From assembly GCF_003945595.2 (NCBI RefSeq), contig NW_024104401.1, positions 913,064-977,063 on the forward strand: 64,000 bases of DNA, given 5' to 3'. The stretch comes from Pipra filicauda. Lineage: Eukaryota > Chordata > Aves > Passeriformes > Pipridae. The notes beneath the pieces are model-generated. The model had not been told where the DNA came from. It made no database searches and worked only from the letters and a program-made list of their open reading frames with translations. Of the stretch, positions 12,441 through 24,535 are shown in pieces (positions within the stretch are counted from its first letter, which is position 1; every line of letters begins with the position of its first letter). The position numbers and the translations under genes are program-made.

Positions 12441-14325
12441 TGGCTGTATTTTCAAGTAGGTCACTCCTAAAACAGACCAGTTCAGGGGAAGCTGAACTTG
12501 GGCAGGATTTTGACAGCCACATGAATCCTGGGGCCCAGGTGGCCATGGACTTACCAATCTCATTTGTTAAAAGCTTTAATGGCAAGTAGGTTTTGCCCCT
12601 TGGCAGACTTTTGGGCAGCTGCCTAATTTCTGTAATGGCCTAACACAGACCTCAGCCAAAAGCAGGAGTCATTCCACATGGCTGAAGAAAACATTCAGCC
12701 CAGCAGAGTTGAACAGTACATGTGATTTTTTTCAGCTGAAGCAAAAGCTAATAGAGGTGAGAGGTGGCTACCTTTCTACACCTGACAAATAAAATGTATT
12801 GAGGAGTAACCCATCAGCAGCGAGAGGAGAGGAGGTGTAGGAAAGTGTGTGTGCAGGGCTCAGGGTGGGTTTAAACACAGCTTGAGCTGTGAGGTTCTGC
12901 TCACTGGGGACACAGAGCCTGCCTGGGGAGCGCAGCTGAGCTCTCCAGCACTGGCATCAGAGGCACTGAAGAATTTAAGGACTCCACTTGGGACAACTCT
13001 CTTAAATGCCTTGGACTCCACCGAGCCTGGAGGTGGGGGAATGCAGTAATGAACCCGATTTCTCAGGTCATTCCTATCACAGAAGCATTTTAACCTCTTT
13101 GGAGAAGCTGCAGCAACTGGTGAACTCCAAAGCTGAGCCTACAGCTCTGTGGCTGGAGAGGGCTGACTGCTATTTTTATACTTGTTTTCCTGGGAAAAGC
13201 CATCATTTTACAAACAAGTTCAGCTAGAGCAATCATTGTATATTCATTCCCTGCTCCCTCAGAGGACACAGCTTCCAGGATCCTTCCCAAGAACAGCTCC
13301 AGCAAAGCACAGATGGATGGCTCTGGATCTACCCTTCCCCAGGCTGTCCAAGGCAGTGAGTTATCAAACACTAGTTGTTCTCTTCACTGTTATCACCTAA
13401 TGGGTCACAGATGGCACAAAACATTATGGCATCCTGAATTTTGTGCGCCTTCATGCTGTTGTTTGTTCAAAAAAATTAATCTCAAAGGCTGCCAACCCCT
13501 GTCTTGCTCAGAATCACCTTTTCACCTTCTCACCATCTGCTGTCAGACCTCGAGGGCGAGTCAATGCGAGTCCCAGTCTCAGCTGCAACTCACTGGGTTG
13601 CATCAAATTCGAAATCCTCCAGCACAAAATGTACCTCATTGCCACTGACACCTCCAGGAGAGGCAGCTCTTCACTGTCCTACCCACCACTTCCAGGAACA
13701 CTGCAAAGAGAACATGTTGCAGAGGTCTGTGTCCCTGGCCTGAGTCCATAAAGCCCAATCCATTAAAGTCTTTAAATTACAGTGGAAAACGTCCATTATC
13801 ACCTGCACGTTCCACCCAGCCTGCCCTTGTTTGCTTTCCATGGCATCACAGGAATACAAAGCCACAAGAAACATCCCAAACATCCAGTCCAGACTCACCT
13901 GATCCACTGGCTCCTGAAAAGCTCATCAGGCAAGCTCAGTTATTCCCCAATTCTCATTTAGTACCTCTTTGCTAGCACAGAAGACCCATCTCATTTATTT
14001 TGGGCCTCTGCAACTTGAAGAGCCACTTCAAATTCCCCTCTAGCCTCCAATACTTTTTTCATGCCAGTTAGACCAAAAAGAAACATTTGTTGCATGCTAA
14101 ATCAACAGAAAAAGGGGTGAAAGAAGAGATCGCAGCCCAGATTTCAGCACTGAACATGTCTTACATGGCCTTTTCTGTACAAAAAGCCCAGATAAACCCA
14201 AAAATCTGATTATGTAGATTATTCTCTCACGTCACACTCTGATACTCTTATGCATTTCAAGGCTTCCAACATGCCTTTCAGAGAGCAAGGCTTGCATGAG
14301 TCCCTTGAGGGAGAGCTAGGAAGAA

Positions 14326-14337
14326 GGGGGGGGGGGG
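14326..14337. repeat. G12 homopolymer
   Basis: Twelve consecutive Gs. Homopolymers this long are prone to length error in assemblies. Confidence 0.9.
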
Positions 14338-14714
14338 AAACGTGGATTTATCCTATCATTCAGCAACCACCACAACCCCAGCAGGAAGCTGGGGGAGCCT
14401 GGCATCCTGCCACAAGACAGAGCCCAAAGAAAGCTGCTCTGCTTTTAAGCCAGCCACGTGGAAATTAAGCCTGAAACTGCAGTATGGTGAAAGCTGCTCT
14501 CTCAGCCCTGCTGCTCTACTCTTAGAGCAGACCTGCTGCACCCGGCTCCGAGGGGCCAGGGCAGTGTGTGTGGGCTCCCTGTGCCTGCTGAGACATCACC
14601 CTGAACAGCAAGTCTGCCTGAAAACAGAGCTGATCACCCAAAAGGGAAACATGTGAAGCTGCAGCCAGACTAAGCAGCAGCATCACCTCCCCTGGGTCCT
14701 GCAGGTGACACCTG

Positions 14715-15144
14715 AAGGACGGGGCCATCCGGGAGCACCTGGACAAGCTCCGGTGGTGGGTCCGTGGGAATCTCAGGAGGTTTAATGAGGCCAAGTGCTG
14801 GTGCTGAACCTGGGTCAGGACAACCCCTGGGATTAATCCAGGCTGGGGATGAACAGATGGAGAGCAGCCCTGAGGGTGCTGCTAGGTGAGAGGACAAGGA
14901 CAGCTTGACAGAGGGCAGGGTTAGATGGGATATTGGGAAGGAATTCTTCCCTGTGAGGGTGGGGAGGCCCTGGCACAGGTTGCCCAGAGAAGCTGTGGCT
15001 GCCCCTGGATCCCTGGAAGTGTCCAAGGCCAGGTTGGATGGGGCTTGGAGCAACCTGGGACAGTGGAAGGTGTCTCTGCCCATGGCAGGGGGTTGGAACG
15101 GGATGGGTTTTAAGGTCCCTCCCAACCCAAACTATTTGTGATTA
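14715..15144 (+). mobile_element. CR1 LINE 3' fragment with internal deletion
   Basis: The first 180 bp ('gggagcacctggacaagctc...aatgaggccaagtgctgg...agcagccctgagggtgctg') match a more upstream part of CR1. The remainder from about 14895 is the common 3' end, closing with 'caacccaaactatttgtgatt'. The intervening CR1 sequence is missing, so this copy carries an internal deletion. Confidence 0.85.
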
Positions 15145-17351
15145 CATGTGTGCTCCTCACTGCTCTCCAGCTGGCAGCTTCCCTGATCTGCATTCAAGCT
15201 CCCAGGACCAGCTCTTAGAGCCTTCTCAGGTCTTACCAACTGGTCATTAGTACCCTTGGGACAGCTGAAAAACCAGGTCCCTTCTCCCAAAGTGATGTGA
15301 CACTCAGCAGCTTCACCAACACAGCAAAGGCCCAGTACCCTTGCACTTCTAAACACCAGCCTTGTCTTTCTCCAGCCCTCAGTAAAAACATGGGAAACTG
15401 GTTTAGCCCTTTCTTACTAAGGACTTAGCAGTACTTGGCTGGCAGAACGAAATTCAGAGGCACATGAAATTCTGAAAATCCTTGGAAGAAAATTTTGTCT
15501 TTTCTAACGAGTCACTGGTCTGTAACCACTGCCAAAGGAAAGAAAGGGTGAGCCAAGTGCTGCTGTTACCCAGGACTACCCAAACAGCCGTGGGTTTGGT
15601 AACCAAGAGGAGATCCAGCTGCACTGGAGGGGCTGCACTGCAGCACAGCAAAACCCAGCCCTGTTTGAACAGCCACTCGGCCCCAGCCCCATTACCACCT
15701 CAAATCTCAGGTAAAAGCCATGTCTCTGTGGTCAGGTGCTGGCTGGGGCACAGGACCCCACATTGGGAACCTACTTGAAGCACTGTGGAAAAGCTGAGCC
15801 AGGCACTTCTGTGCTCCACCTTCTTGTGGTTCAAGGGGAGGGAGAAATAACTCCCTTCCTGGAAGGTGAGAGCCATTAGCAACTGCGGGGACTGACTGCA
15901 CCCACAGCAGTGTGACAGAGCGGGACTGCAGAGTAGCTACTGCACTACCCTGAAAGACGTGAACAACGTTTCCCCCCATTTCCTATACTTTTGTTCATAC
16001 TTTCAACTCCCTCCAGTCCTTCAAAGTTGCAGCTGAGTCACTTGTAGCGGTGAAAAAGTGACCTGAGCCTGAATATTTTTGCACAGTGCCTTTAAGACTG
16101 ATTTGTTTACCTGAAGCTGCTTAAACTATGCAGAGTTCAACTCGAATTTGTTAGACTTGGCTAAAAGCCACCCTGTTCGCTATTGAAAGCGGGAGTGCTA
16201 TAGAAAGTAAATGCCATCCTATTGTCTCCACGGTTCTGCTAATCTCTTACCAATAAAAAAAAAAGAAGTTAAATAAGGAAAGAAATTGTATTTCCCAGTT
16301 ACTTTCATGCAGTGACATACTGTAACACCCCGGCTACGCTAAGGATTAAAACACTATTGCCAGGGACGATTTAGAGCACCATTGCACAATCAAAATAGGA
16401 GCACGGTGAAACAGGAGGGTCGTGCCTAGAGGATTCTCACACACCTGTTTATTACTCCTTGTTTCCTGCGAAGGGAAAAGATCTCAGGGTGTCCCCCGGG
16501 TTTCACAGCCCCTCGTTTATGAAAGGCTCGTGCTTTAAGCAGCATTTGGCACTGATTTCACTCGCTTCCTCCTCGTCCCCCCTGCCTTTTCCCTTTGATT
16601 GTTACTCCAGACTGAAAGGAGTGCAATCCCTGCCTTTTCCCGGAGTGTGTTCGCTGTTCAGACTGCCCGGCCCTCCCCCCTACTCAGCCCTTGCTCCGCG
16701 GAGCATCCCCCGCGCCGCGATCCAAGCGCCGGGCTCTTTGCTGCTGCTTTCTCATCTTCCCACGCCGCGGGCTGCTATTGCATCTCCCCGGCCGGCTCCT
16801 CCTCTCCTCCCCTCGCTCCCGTCCCTCTTTAGATTCACTTCAAGGCCAGCTTCCCTTCCTCGCTGCTGGGCTCACACAGCTGGGAGTGCAGTAAAGCAGG
16901 GGGAGGGAGCGGAGCAGGGAGCTTTTATTCAGCCATGCTTCCTTAACCAAGCAGCTGCTTTGAAGCCCCAAGGTCCAATTTCAGCTGCTGAAGTTGCCAG
17001 TAATAAAAAACAGCTGAATATAACACTGCTTTCAAATGGCAGGTTTGAGATAAGGGGACTCCACGGTTAAAGCTCTTCAGCTGAAACCTGATTGGAATCT
17101 GTAAACACGTTAACTTGGGTGGAATAGTCAATAAGCACTTGCTGGGACACAGATTAGCAAGAAATTCGAGACGCCCAAGGAATCCCCCCCTCTCCCTGGT
17201 GTACTCCAAGCCCTGTGCAAGGTGCTGTGGGTGGAGCCCAGGTGAGCAGCAGGGACAGGGACAGGGCTCAGAGCACCCTCAGCTCTGCTCCCCAGAGCCT
17301 GCTGGGTGTTCTGAGGGCTCACACACCTCCTGAGGGCAACACGTGGCATTT
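15145..17351. other. Intergenic around the distal CpG island
   Basis: Outside the island at 16480-16910 no repeat is seen. The flanks (16020-16400 and 16910-17110) are AT-richer and hold intact motifs such as 'gcaatatttttgc'-like and 'cagctgaatataac', consistent with a broader regulatory locus, but no exon is supported. Confidence 0.6.
16480..16910. promoter_or_regulatory. Compact distal CpG island, function unknown
   Basis: In a desert with few CpGs, about 430 bp contain close to 28 CpGs by eye, with roughly 60% GC and clusters such as 'cgcgccgcgatccaagcgccgg' at about 16711. It has no CR1. An ATG frame of 183 codons (16519-17070) spans it, but its translation is Ser/Pro/Leu-rich low complexity and resembles a GC-rich shadow. 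The island could be the promoter of an unannotated lncRNA, an alternative distal first exon of AGAP1 47 kb away, or an orphan CpG-island enhancer. Confidence 0.6.
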
Positions 17352-17545
17352 CAGAGGATCCCAGGCTGCTTTGGGTTGGAAGGGTCCTAAAGCTCAGCTC
17401 ATTCTACCCCCTGCCATGGGCAGGGACACCTTCCACTGTCCCACGTTGCTCCAAGCCCCGTCCAACCTGGCCTGGGACACTTCCAGAGATGGGGCAGCCA
17501 CAGCTTCTCTGGGCAACCTGTGCCAGGGCCTCCCCATCCTGTTCT
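17352..17545 (-). mobile_element. CR1 LINE 3' fragment
   Basis: A minus-strand copy of about 190 bp runs from 'cagaggatcccaggctgc' to 'gcctccccatcctg'. It carries the shorter 'acttccagagatggggcagc' variant seen in some subfamilies. Confidence 0.95.
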
Positions 17546-20500
17546 GATGGGGAAAAACACAGCGGTACTGACTCCCCCAAGGCTTTTTAAAACCTAATCC
17601 CCCTTTTCCTCAGGTCTGTGAGCTCTCAGATGCTCTATACCAGGGTTTGGTCACAGGTCTGAGTTGGGGTAAAGGGTCAGGTAAAGTTCTTCCCCCAAAG
17701 ACCTGGCTGTGGGTCTCGTGAAGTACAACTCTGCTAAGAAAGTTTGAGTGCCATGTCTTCGACAGCTATCAAAAAAAAAAGAAAAACAACAAAAAAAAAA
17801 CAAACACCACACCTCCAGGTCACTACAGGCAAAATATCCCACTGAGATAAAAAACTAAACAGGAATAACAACTCTAAAAATAGCAATGTTCAAGTTTACA
17901 CTTTTGAACAACAATATTTTCCACCCGTTTAGGCAGAACAAATTCCCACCCTATCCAGTGTCTGAATTTACAGTTCCTGGTGGCCATGGATTCATCCAGC
18001 ACTCCTCTTCCCTACTGCCTTCTCCTGGACATTTCCTCAGAAAACAAATGGATTCTGCCCCACTACAGCCCATCACTGGAACACACCACTCACAAAACCT
18101 GCTCTCAGTAGTTTCCTCTCTCCCTCTCTTTGCATGCACTCTCCTGATATGAGAAGGCTCTTTATGCATGAAAATATTTTTAACACCATGCCCAAGATGC
18201 TTTGCAAACAATGCTTTTTACATAACTGGGGCTTGGTTTTTATTTTTCCTTGTTATTCCTAATGACTGCCATGGTTGTAACTGGAAGGTACAATTTCATT
18301 CCTTTTCTGAAGAGAGTGAAGGAGGCAGAGGGAGCTGATCCTTCCTCTCTGTTCAGTACCAGTGAGGCTACATCTGGAGAACTATTAGCTGTGGGCTCCC
18401 CTGTACAAGATGCAGGTTAATGGGAGTAAATCCAGTGCAGGACCAAAAAAATAAGAAAGGGACAGGAGCATGTCTCACATGAGAAGAGGCAGAGAGAGCT
18501 GGGACAGCAGGGAACAGCTGGCAAACCTCACCCAAGCCCTCACCCAGCCCTCTCTGGGGCTGGAAATGCCAGTAACATGGAGTTTATCTTCTCCTCCTCA
18601 CTGGACTGGAATGCTGATTATCTGCAGCTTGTGATGTGCATTTCTCAGAGCTCCAACACATCCCTCCCCGAAGAACTGGGGGAAAGGGATAAGTCAGCTT
18701 GCCTTGAGCAGCATCTGGATCAGCTCTGGACACGTGTGTGTGGGCAGAGATGATGCTGCACACTGGCTCAATTCATAAAGAAATGTGATTAAATGACCCG
18801 AAAAGATGCTGGCCATAAACACGCCCTTGTTTGAGGGAGGAAGATTTGATGTGTCTGAAGGACAAATCCTTTCTCATTCCTGTTCCTTTCCAAGTGCTGC
18901 CTGTGGCTGGCTCAGCTCTCCAGCTCAGCAGTGCTGGACCTGTGCCAGGTGCCACAGCAAGTGAGCTCAGCACCTGACCCAACTGCAGGTTCCTTCAGTG
19001 CCCAGTGCAGGGGACACCACCTGAGCCTTCCACGGGGTCTGGCTTGGCTTCATCAGTCTTATCTTACAGGTCCTGACCAGTAGCTTTGACCATTCAAGTG
19101 CTGCATTCTCACACCAGTCACTGGAGTGGAGCCAGTAGAGCTCACTAAGCTCTTTTTTTAAAGCTGAATAGAAGCAGCACAAAAAATATCCCCTTTTACT
19201 GGGAGTTGAAATTAAAGGTGTTCATCACACAGTCACAAAACGCAGTCAACTGACTGACAGTCGAGTGAAAAAATAACATCAGTTTGGCTCTAAATCACAA
19301 TTTAAAACCACTTTTTACCTAGGAGAGGTTTGAAAACACAAAAATTGGACTAATATTACATCAGGAAACCCCAAGATAAACAAAAGCTTAATTATGAAGA
19401 ACAGAAAAAAAGTGACTTTTGCTACTGCCAGATGCCACCCTTCCTAGTGTGTGACCAAACCAAAGGCCTGACAGCACCAACCTGCCAATGAGAGGTGATT
19501 CCTCTTCACAACTCTTACATAAGCATAATAAATCCAAATTATTAATTGCATCCAGAACGTAACACTGAGGGTTGTAAAGCATTGGAACAGACTGCCCTCT
19601 GGGCAACAGCAGAATGGGTTAAGTATCAAGTGAATACCCCAACAAGGATGGATTATTCAGCAAGGACCAAGTTAAACCTCTATTCACAGACTCCCCAACT
19701 CACAGCAGTTGAGCTCAAATACATAAGAGCTCCAGCTGTCCCTTTAGGACATGCCAACATCTCCTTAGTGGGAAAGGATGGCAAGCCCACCTTCCCTCAC
19801 ACTGCAAGCAGTAGCCAGTCTTAAAGCCCCAATATGCTGCTGACCCTGGAAATAGGAGAGTCAGCTTGTCTTCTGTTCTGCCTGTTTCTGCACAGAGCTT
19901 GGAAGATTTATTCTCTGCAATAATGAACACAAACACAGCCCTCACTGCTTTCTTGGCAGCTTTATTAAAGCATTGCATGATTAAGTTAAACCATTTCATG
20001 TCAAGATTTACACCAACCCTAAAATAAGTAGTTTTGCTATGCATGACTCTTTTACCAAGCCTGGGGAAATGTTCCCTAACCTGTAAACATAACTGCAGTT
20101 CAGAGCTCAGTGCTCACAGCCTCTGAACAGCAGCAGCTTGGCACCCCCAGGAGAGGGCTCTGCTTGGGGGTCTGGAAAACCCATGTCCTGACAGATTGAT
20201 TTCCAGAAGGGTTGTCTGACAGCTCCCCAACTTGGCTGTCCAGCTGAGTCCTTCTCCCTGCTCCTTCCTGCCCAGCTGCACTGTGGGCAGCAGTGACAGT
20301 GTGGCAGCACCACAGCCCCTCGACCCGCTCGACATTCTTGCCTCCAAGATGTCCATTTCTAGTCACAGAAATCCAGATCCAATGGGGTTTTTTTGGCCTC
20401 AGGATAATCCTGGAATTCTTTGTTAGACTAATTTAAACTTGGTTCCTAAGGCAAGCTCTAATGGGACATTCCAGGTACCCAAAAGCCAAGCAATGCCAGC

Positions 20501-21090
20501 TGGCACCTGGCTCTTCTCTGCGTCAAAAGAACCAGCCAAGTGAAAAACCAATGGCCAAGGCAAAGACAGGTTATTAGACCTTGTTAGATTATTGCACTGC
20601 CAATCTCTTGAGTTCCCATGTGATTATTTTACAAGCTGAAACACCCAGGCACCAATAATTCTCCAAAAACAAATAGAGAGGCCTAGACTCAGCATGAGGA
20701 AGTGACTCGTTTTCTTAAGCAGTTTTTAGAGGTACAGTCCATCTCTCACAGGGATCTTTTCGATCTTTTCCCCTCCCTGTAGCTCAGAAGCTCAAGCTGC
20801 CCTTACAGATATCTCTGCTCAAGACTTTTCAGGCTACTTTACACGTGGCAAGATTTTGCTCCTGCCACAGACAAGGAAACCAAGCTTTGAGGTTACAGGT
20901 GGAAAAACACCGGTTAAAGACACACCTGAAACTTTACTGAGCAAAAAACCTTCCAATAAGGAAAGAAAAAAATCACAAATACTAGTCAGTGATTACCTGA
21001 TTCAAAGGACAAAGGAACTTTGTTTGCCTGTGGAGAATATTCCAGAGCAAGAAATGTAAGGAGCTTATATTGGTCCCTTCTCACTGTGGA

Positions 21091-21777
21091 ATGCCAGCAG
21101 AACAACCCTCACAAATGAGGCTGAAGCCCCTCTCACCATCATTTCCAAATTGCACACATGGCAAAGCAATGGGTAATTATTTAACTCACCTTTCAGAAAC
21201 AGAAAGTCCACCATGGCACCTACATCCAGCTCCTTACCTCAGTGCACTGATTAAAGAGCTGTTTCCATCAGGTGTTTCATCATTCCAGCAATGCCGTACT
21301 CATGGTGTACAGGGAGGTGGAAAAGCTGATGGATCACAGGAGAAGGAAGTCGCAGCTCCCGGTGCTGTGGCCAAGTTCCCCAGGTTCCAACACTGCAGGA
21401 GGTGCAGTGCCTCTCCCAGGAGGACATTCCTGGCCAAAGCAGGCAAAACCAAGCAGACTTCAATAAAACAGGCTAAACCCCTTCAAGGCACTAAGCAATC
21501 TTGCAGCTCTGAGGCTCAGAGTGAGACACAAACCTGCCTTCCCATCTGCACACTCCAGGCTGAATCAGAAATATCAAAGCAACTTCCAGTAGGGTCACTG
21601 GATCACCCCAAAAGCCTGGAGCCCTTCAGCACAGAGACCAAGGGAGCCCAGTATCTGGCCAGGGATGCCTCCGGCAGCATCCTGGAACAGCAGGCACAGG
21701 AAAACCATCCTCAGGCTCCTGTGCAGCACAGGAGGCAAACAAAGACGTCAAAAGGCCACATCCAGGTTTCAGGATGA
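21091..21777 (+). CDS. Open frame of 228 codons, uncertain, probably non-coding
   Basis: An ATG at 21091 (GGA just before it) opens an uninterrupted frame to TGA at 21775-21777. It is one of the longest frames outside the CpG islands. The translation begins MPAEQPSQMRLK and is rich in Ser, Gln, Lys and Pro, with no domain, signal peptide or membrane segment I recognise. A separate short frame, 20856-21059, precedes it in another phase. In 64 kb with low stop density a frame this long is unusual but can occur by chance. No splice or promoter context supports it. Confidence 0.12.
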   Translation: MPAEQPSQMRLKPLSPSFPNCTHGKAMGNYLTHLSETESPPWHLHPAPYLSALIKELFPSGVSSFQQCRTHGVQGGGKADGSQEKEVAAPGAVAKFPRFQHCRRCSASPRRTFLAKAGKTKQTSIKQAKPLQGTKQSCSSEAQSETQTCLPICTLQAESEISKQLPVGSLDHPKSLEPFSTETKGAQYLARDASGSILEQQAQENHPQAPVQHRRQTKTSKGHIQVSG

Positions 21778-21879
21778 GTAGCCTCCACCCCCCCCTTCAT
21801 ATCCCTGCCCAGATCCCAGCCCCATGCACCCTCTCAGCCTCATTTGATAGCCCTGTGGGGAGCCAGGCCAACTGGGGCA

Positions 21880-21915
21880 GAGCTGTGTCCTCAGAGCTGT
21901 GTCCCCAGAGCTGCC
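21880..21915. repeat. Short tandem repeat 'cagagctgtgtcc'
   Basis: Three imperfect copies of a 14-15 bp unit (cagagctgtgtcct, cagagctgtgtcccc, cagagctgcc) run in tandem just after the long open frame ends. Confidence 0.8.
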
Positions 21916-22119
21916 TTCCCCAGGGAGCTGCACCAGGAGCATCCCCCCAGGAGCACCAAGAGCCATCAGGTTCACTCTGGCTCCAGCAGGGAAGTGCCAA
22001 GAGAATATGGGAGCTGGATTAAGCATAGCACCCACCACAACCATGGCAGGGGGACCTGGGGCAACCTTAGGTGGGTTGTTTCATTGGAGCATCTGGTTCC
22101 CAGCTTTGGAAGAGTCTAA

Positions 22120-22395
22120 CAACAGTGCAGGGCCTGAGGGAACAGCTGGAGCTGTGTTGGGGGGGTTAGGTTGGGTATCAGGGAAAAGGTTCTTCCCCCA
22201 GAGGGTGGTTGGTACTGAACAGGCTCCCCAGGGTTTGGTCACGGCCCCAAGGCTGCCAGAGCTCCTGGAGGGTTTGGAAAACACCCTCAGGGACAGGGTG
22301 GGATTGCTGGGGTGTCCTGGGCAGGGCCAGGAGCTGGACTGGTGATCCTTGTGGGTCCCTTCAGCTCAGGATATTCTGTGATTCCCTGATTCATT
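22120..22395 (+). mobile_element. CR1 LINE 3' fragment, second subfamily
   Basis: The plus-strand sequence carries 'aggttcttcccccagagggtgg', 'gacagggtgggattgctggg' and ends 'ctcaggatattctgtgattcc'. This is a CR1 subfamily distinct from the common one, also found inverted at 23341 and as a short piece at 24245. Confidence 0.85.
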
Positions 22396-23340
22396 GACAT
22401 ATGAGCTTTGTGAGCAAAAAACAAATCAGTGCTCAGCACCCAAACTCCGTCATAAAAAAAATAAAAATACAATTCTGCCTTTCAGATCTAATCTGCTCTT
22501 AACACAACCTCCTCTGTGTTCCAAGAGGAGGACATGAAGAGATATCCTTGGGATTGCTCTGAGCTACGGTAATAACTTTTATTTAATAAATTCCCAATGA
22601 GCAGCCCTACTGCAAGTTTCTTTTTATAGTTGTTGGCATTAAACATGTATGACCTGTCACCTCTGTAGTCAGTCTCAGTGTTATCTCTTGGCAGAGAAAC
22701 ACAATGGAGAACAACAACATTCCCTCTTCTACAGCCAAATAATTTTTAATCACCTTATCCACAGGACCCCCATTGGTAATCTGTCCTCTGGGCCCTCCTG
22801 GTTCTTAAAGCAGAAGCTGATAGAGAATTCAATTAAAGTGCCCCCTAAGGATAACACATTCAATCACACTAAGTGAGGACAAGCATGCTCAGATGAAAAA
22901 GAAACTCCAGCCCCAAACTTCCAGTGGAAAGCCTTTGTCCTGGTGAGCAGAATACCACCGGTCTCATGAAGGAAAGAAAGGCTTTGGGTCTGGCCTTGGC
23001 AACAAAAAGCTGGGTTTGCAGGGCTTTGTTGTTGCTGAGTTTTCTTCCTTTTAGGATGACCTGCCACCTTAATCCAGGGAAGCCCAAAGGAGTTCTCGGG
23101 GTCAAACCTGCAGAAGATCAGGGCTGGCTCTGTTGTGCTGATTTGGTTTTCACCATCTGCTGAAGAATATGTAAATCCTGTATTCCACCACTTCCACTGC
23201 TCAGCTGCATCAAACATCATCCAGTTAGCGCAGAAAAAAGCGTGAATTAAATTCCAACCCTTTTTGAAGGGCAAAATTCTCAAAGAAAAACTGTATGCAG
23301 ACTAAGGCAAGTTGGAATTTTCTACTGTAGCAAGACATTT

Positions 23341-23594
23341 ATCATGGGGTCATAGAACATCCTGAGCTGGAAGGGACCTACAAGGACCATCCAGTCCAAC
23401 TCCTGGCCCTGCCCAGGACACCCCAACAATCCCACCCTGTCCCTGAGGATGTTGTCCAAAGGCTCCTGGAGCTCTGGCAGCCTTGGGGCAATGACCAAAC
23501 CCTGGGGAGCCTGGTCAGTGCCAACCACCTTCTGGGGGAAGAACCTTTTCCTAATATCTACCCTAAACCTGCCCTGACACAGCTCCAGCCATTC
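23341..23594 (-). mobile_element. CR1 LINE 3' fragment, second subfamily
   Basis: A minus-strand copy of the same subfamily as 22120-22395 runs from 'atcatggggtcatagaacatcc' to 'ctgacacagctccagcc'. The two copies face each other about 950 bp apart. Confidence 0.85.
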
Positions 23595-23867
23595 AGCTCA
23601 GCTTCACCACTTCATCCTCAAGCACACATTTAAAATACGTTCTATCCTGTCACACCAACCTAAAATAAGCAGGTGGTGGGTTAGACACCCAGCTTCCCAA
23701 ACCATCGTGCTGTCAGCAGCTTCCATGCTGCAGAAACACACCCAGGGACAACTGCTGAGTCACAGCAGCAGCACGAGATTATCCAAGGTTTGAGAAATCT
23801 GGATTTCAGAAGAGAAACCACTGCCTTGCTGTCAGTTATCAGGGGAAACAAAACACAGCATTGAGGG

Positions 23868-23883
23868 AAAAAAAAAAAAAAAA
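23868..23883. repeat. A16 homopolymer
   Basis: Sixteen consecutive As stand in unique sequence. There is no upstream retrocopy that would make this a poly(A) tail. Confidence 0.9.
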
Positions 23884-24244
23884 GAAAACAAAGCTAAACT
23901 GTTGGCTATGTTGGGTAACTTTTCCAGTCTTCCCAGCTTGTGATAGTGGCAGATGGCCCAGTCTGTAAATTAGCAGCTACCAGATGGGCCCCTTAAGTAG
24001 CTTTACTGCAGTAAATTGATTTGTTCGTGGATTTGGTATTAAAATGTCCTTCGCTGTCTGGGTACTGTTTGGCCACAGAGCTGCAATTTCCACTTGACTG
24101 CAGGGAAGGCCAAAACCCCAAACACTCCTACTGGGCAGCTGCTTCTGCTCCATGTGGTGGCTGCTGGTGAGTCCCAGCTGGATGAAGGTACTGGAGGTAC
24201 TTGGCTGTGCCAGCAAGAGCCAGCACAGGCCAGAGAGGGCACAG

Positions 24245-24303
24245 GAGCTGGACTTGATGAGCCTTGTGGGCCCCTTCCAGCTCAGGATATTCTGTGATTC
24301 TAC
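24245..24303 (+). mobile_element. Short CR1 3' fragment, second subfamily
   Basis: About 60 bp of the CR1 3' terminus remain: 'gagctggacttgatgagcc' through 'agctcaggatattctgtgat'. The sequence before 24245 does not look like CR1. Confidence 0.75.
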
Positions 24304-24535
24304 CACTTAATTCTGGCCACGGATGACAAATACAGACGACTTTGCAGTGAGGAGCTGGGGAAGGACACCCTGACCCGGGGAAATGTCTGTTGGGTGGACA
24401 CAACTATTTCAGGACAAAGTACTCATTGTTGTGGCTGAAAATAGGGGAGGAATTCAGCTTATCAGATACTTCACTGCCACCCTTCTGTCTCTCTCCTTCT
24501 CCCCTCTATACCCTTCGCCTCTCCTCCGGCTATCT

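Larger units (their letters stand above)
12021..14714. other. Intergenic, no gene seen
   Basis: The homeodomain-core cluster at 12290-12440 and the G12 run at 14326 are the only features noted. Otherwise this is unique sequence with short chance frames. Confidence 0.65.
17546..22119. other. Intergenic, with one long uncertain open frame
   Basis: Poly(A)-rich tracts lie at about 17768-17800. A possible heavily eroded CR1 piece at 19569-19605 ('gttgtaaagcattggaacag') is too short to call. The 228-codon frame at 21091 is listed separately. Confidence 0.6.
22396..24535. other. Intergenic between CR1 copies
   Basis: Unique sequence separates three copies of the second CR1 subfamily, with an A16 run at 23868. 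No supported gene. The 139-codon minus-strand frame at 22864-23283 shows no domain. Confidence 0.65.

Noticed and set aside
16519..17070. 183-codon frame through the distal CpG island
   Set aside because: Its length follows from high GC, and its translation is Ser/Pro/Leu low complexity with no domain. The island is kept as a regulatory feature instead.
19569..19605. Possible eroded CR1 fragment ('gttgtaaagcattggaacag')
   Set aside because: Only about 35 bases match and the flanks do not, so the call cannot be supported.
23868..23883. Poly(A) run as the tail of a processed pseudogene
   Set aside because: No gene-like sequence or polyadenylation signal lies next to it, so it is a simple homopolymer.
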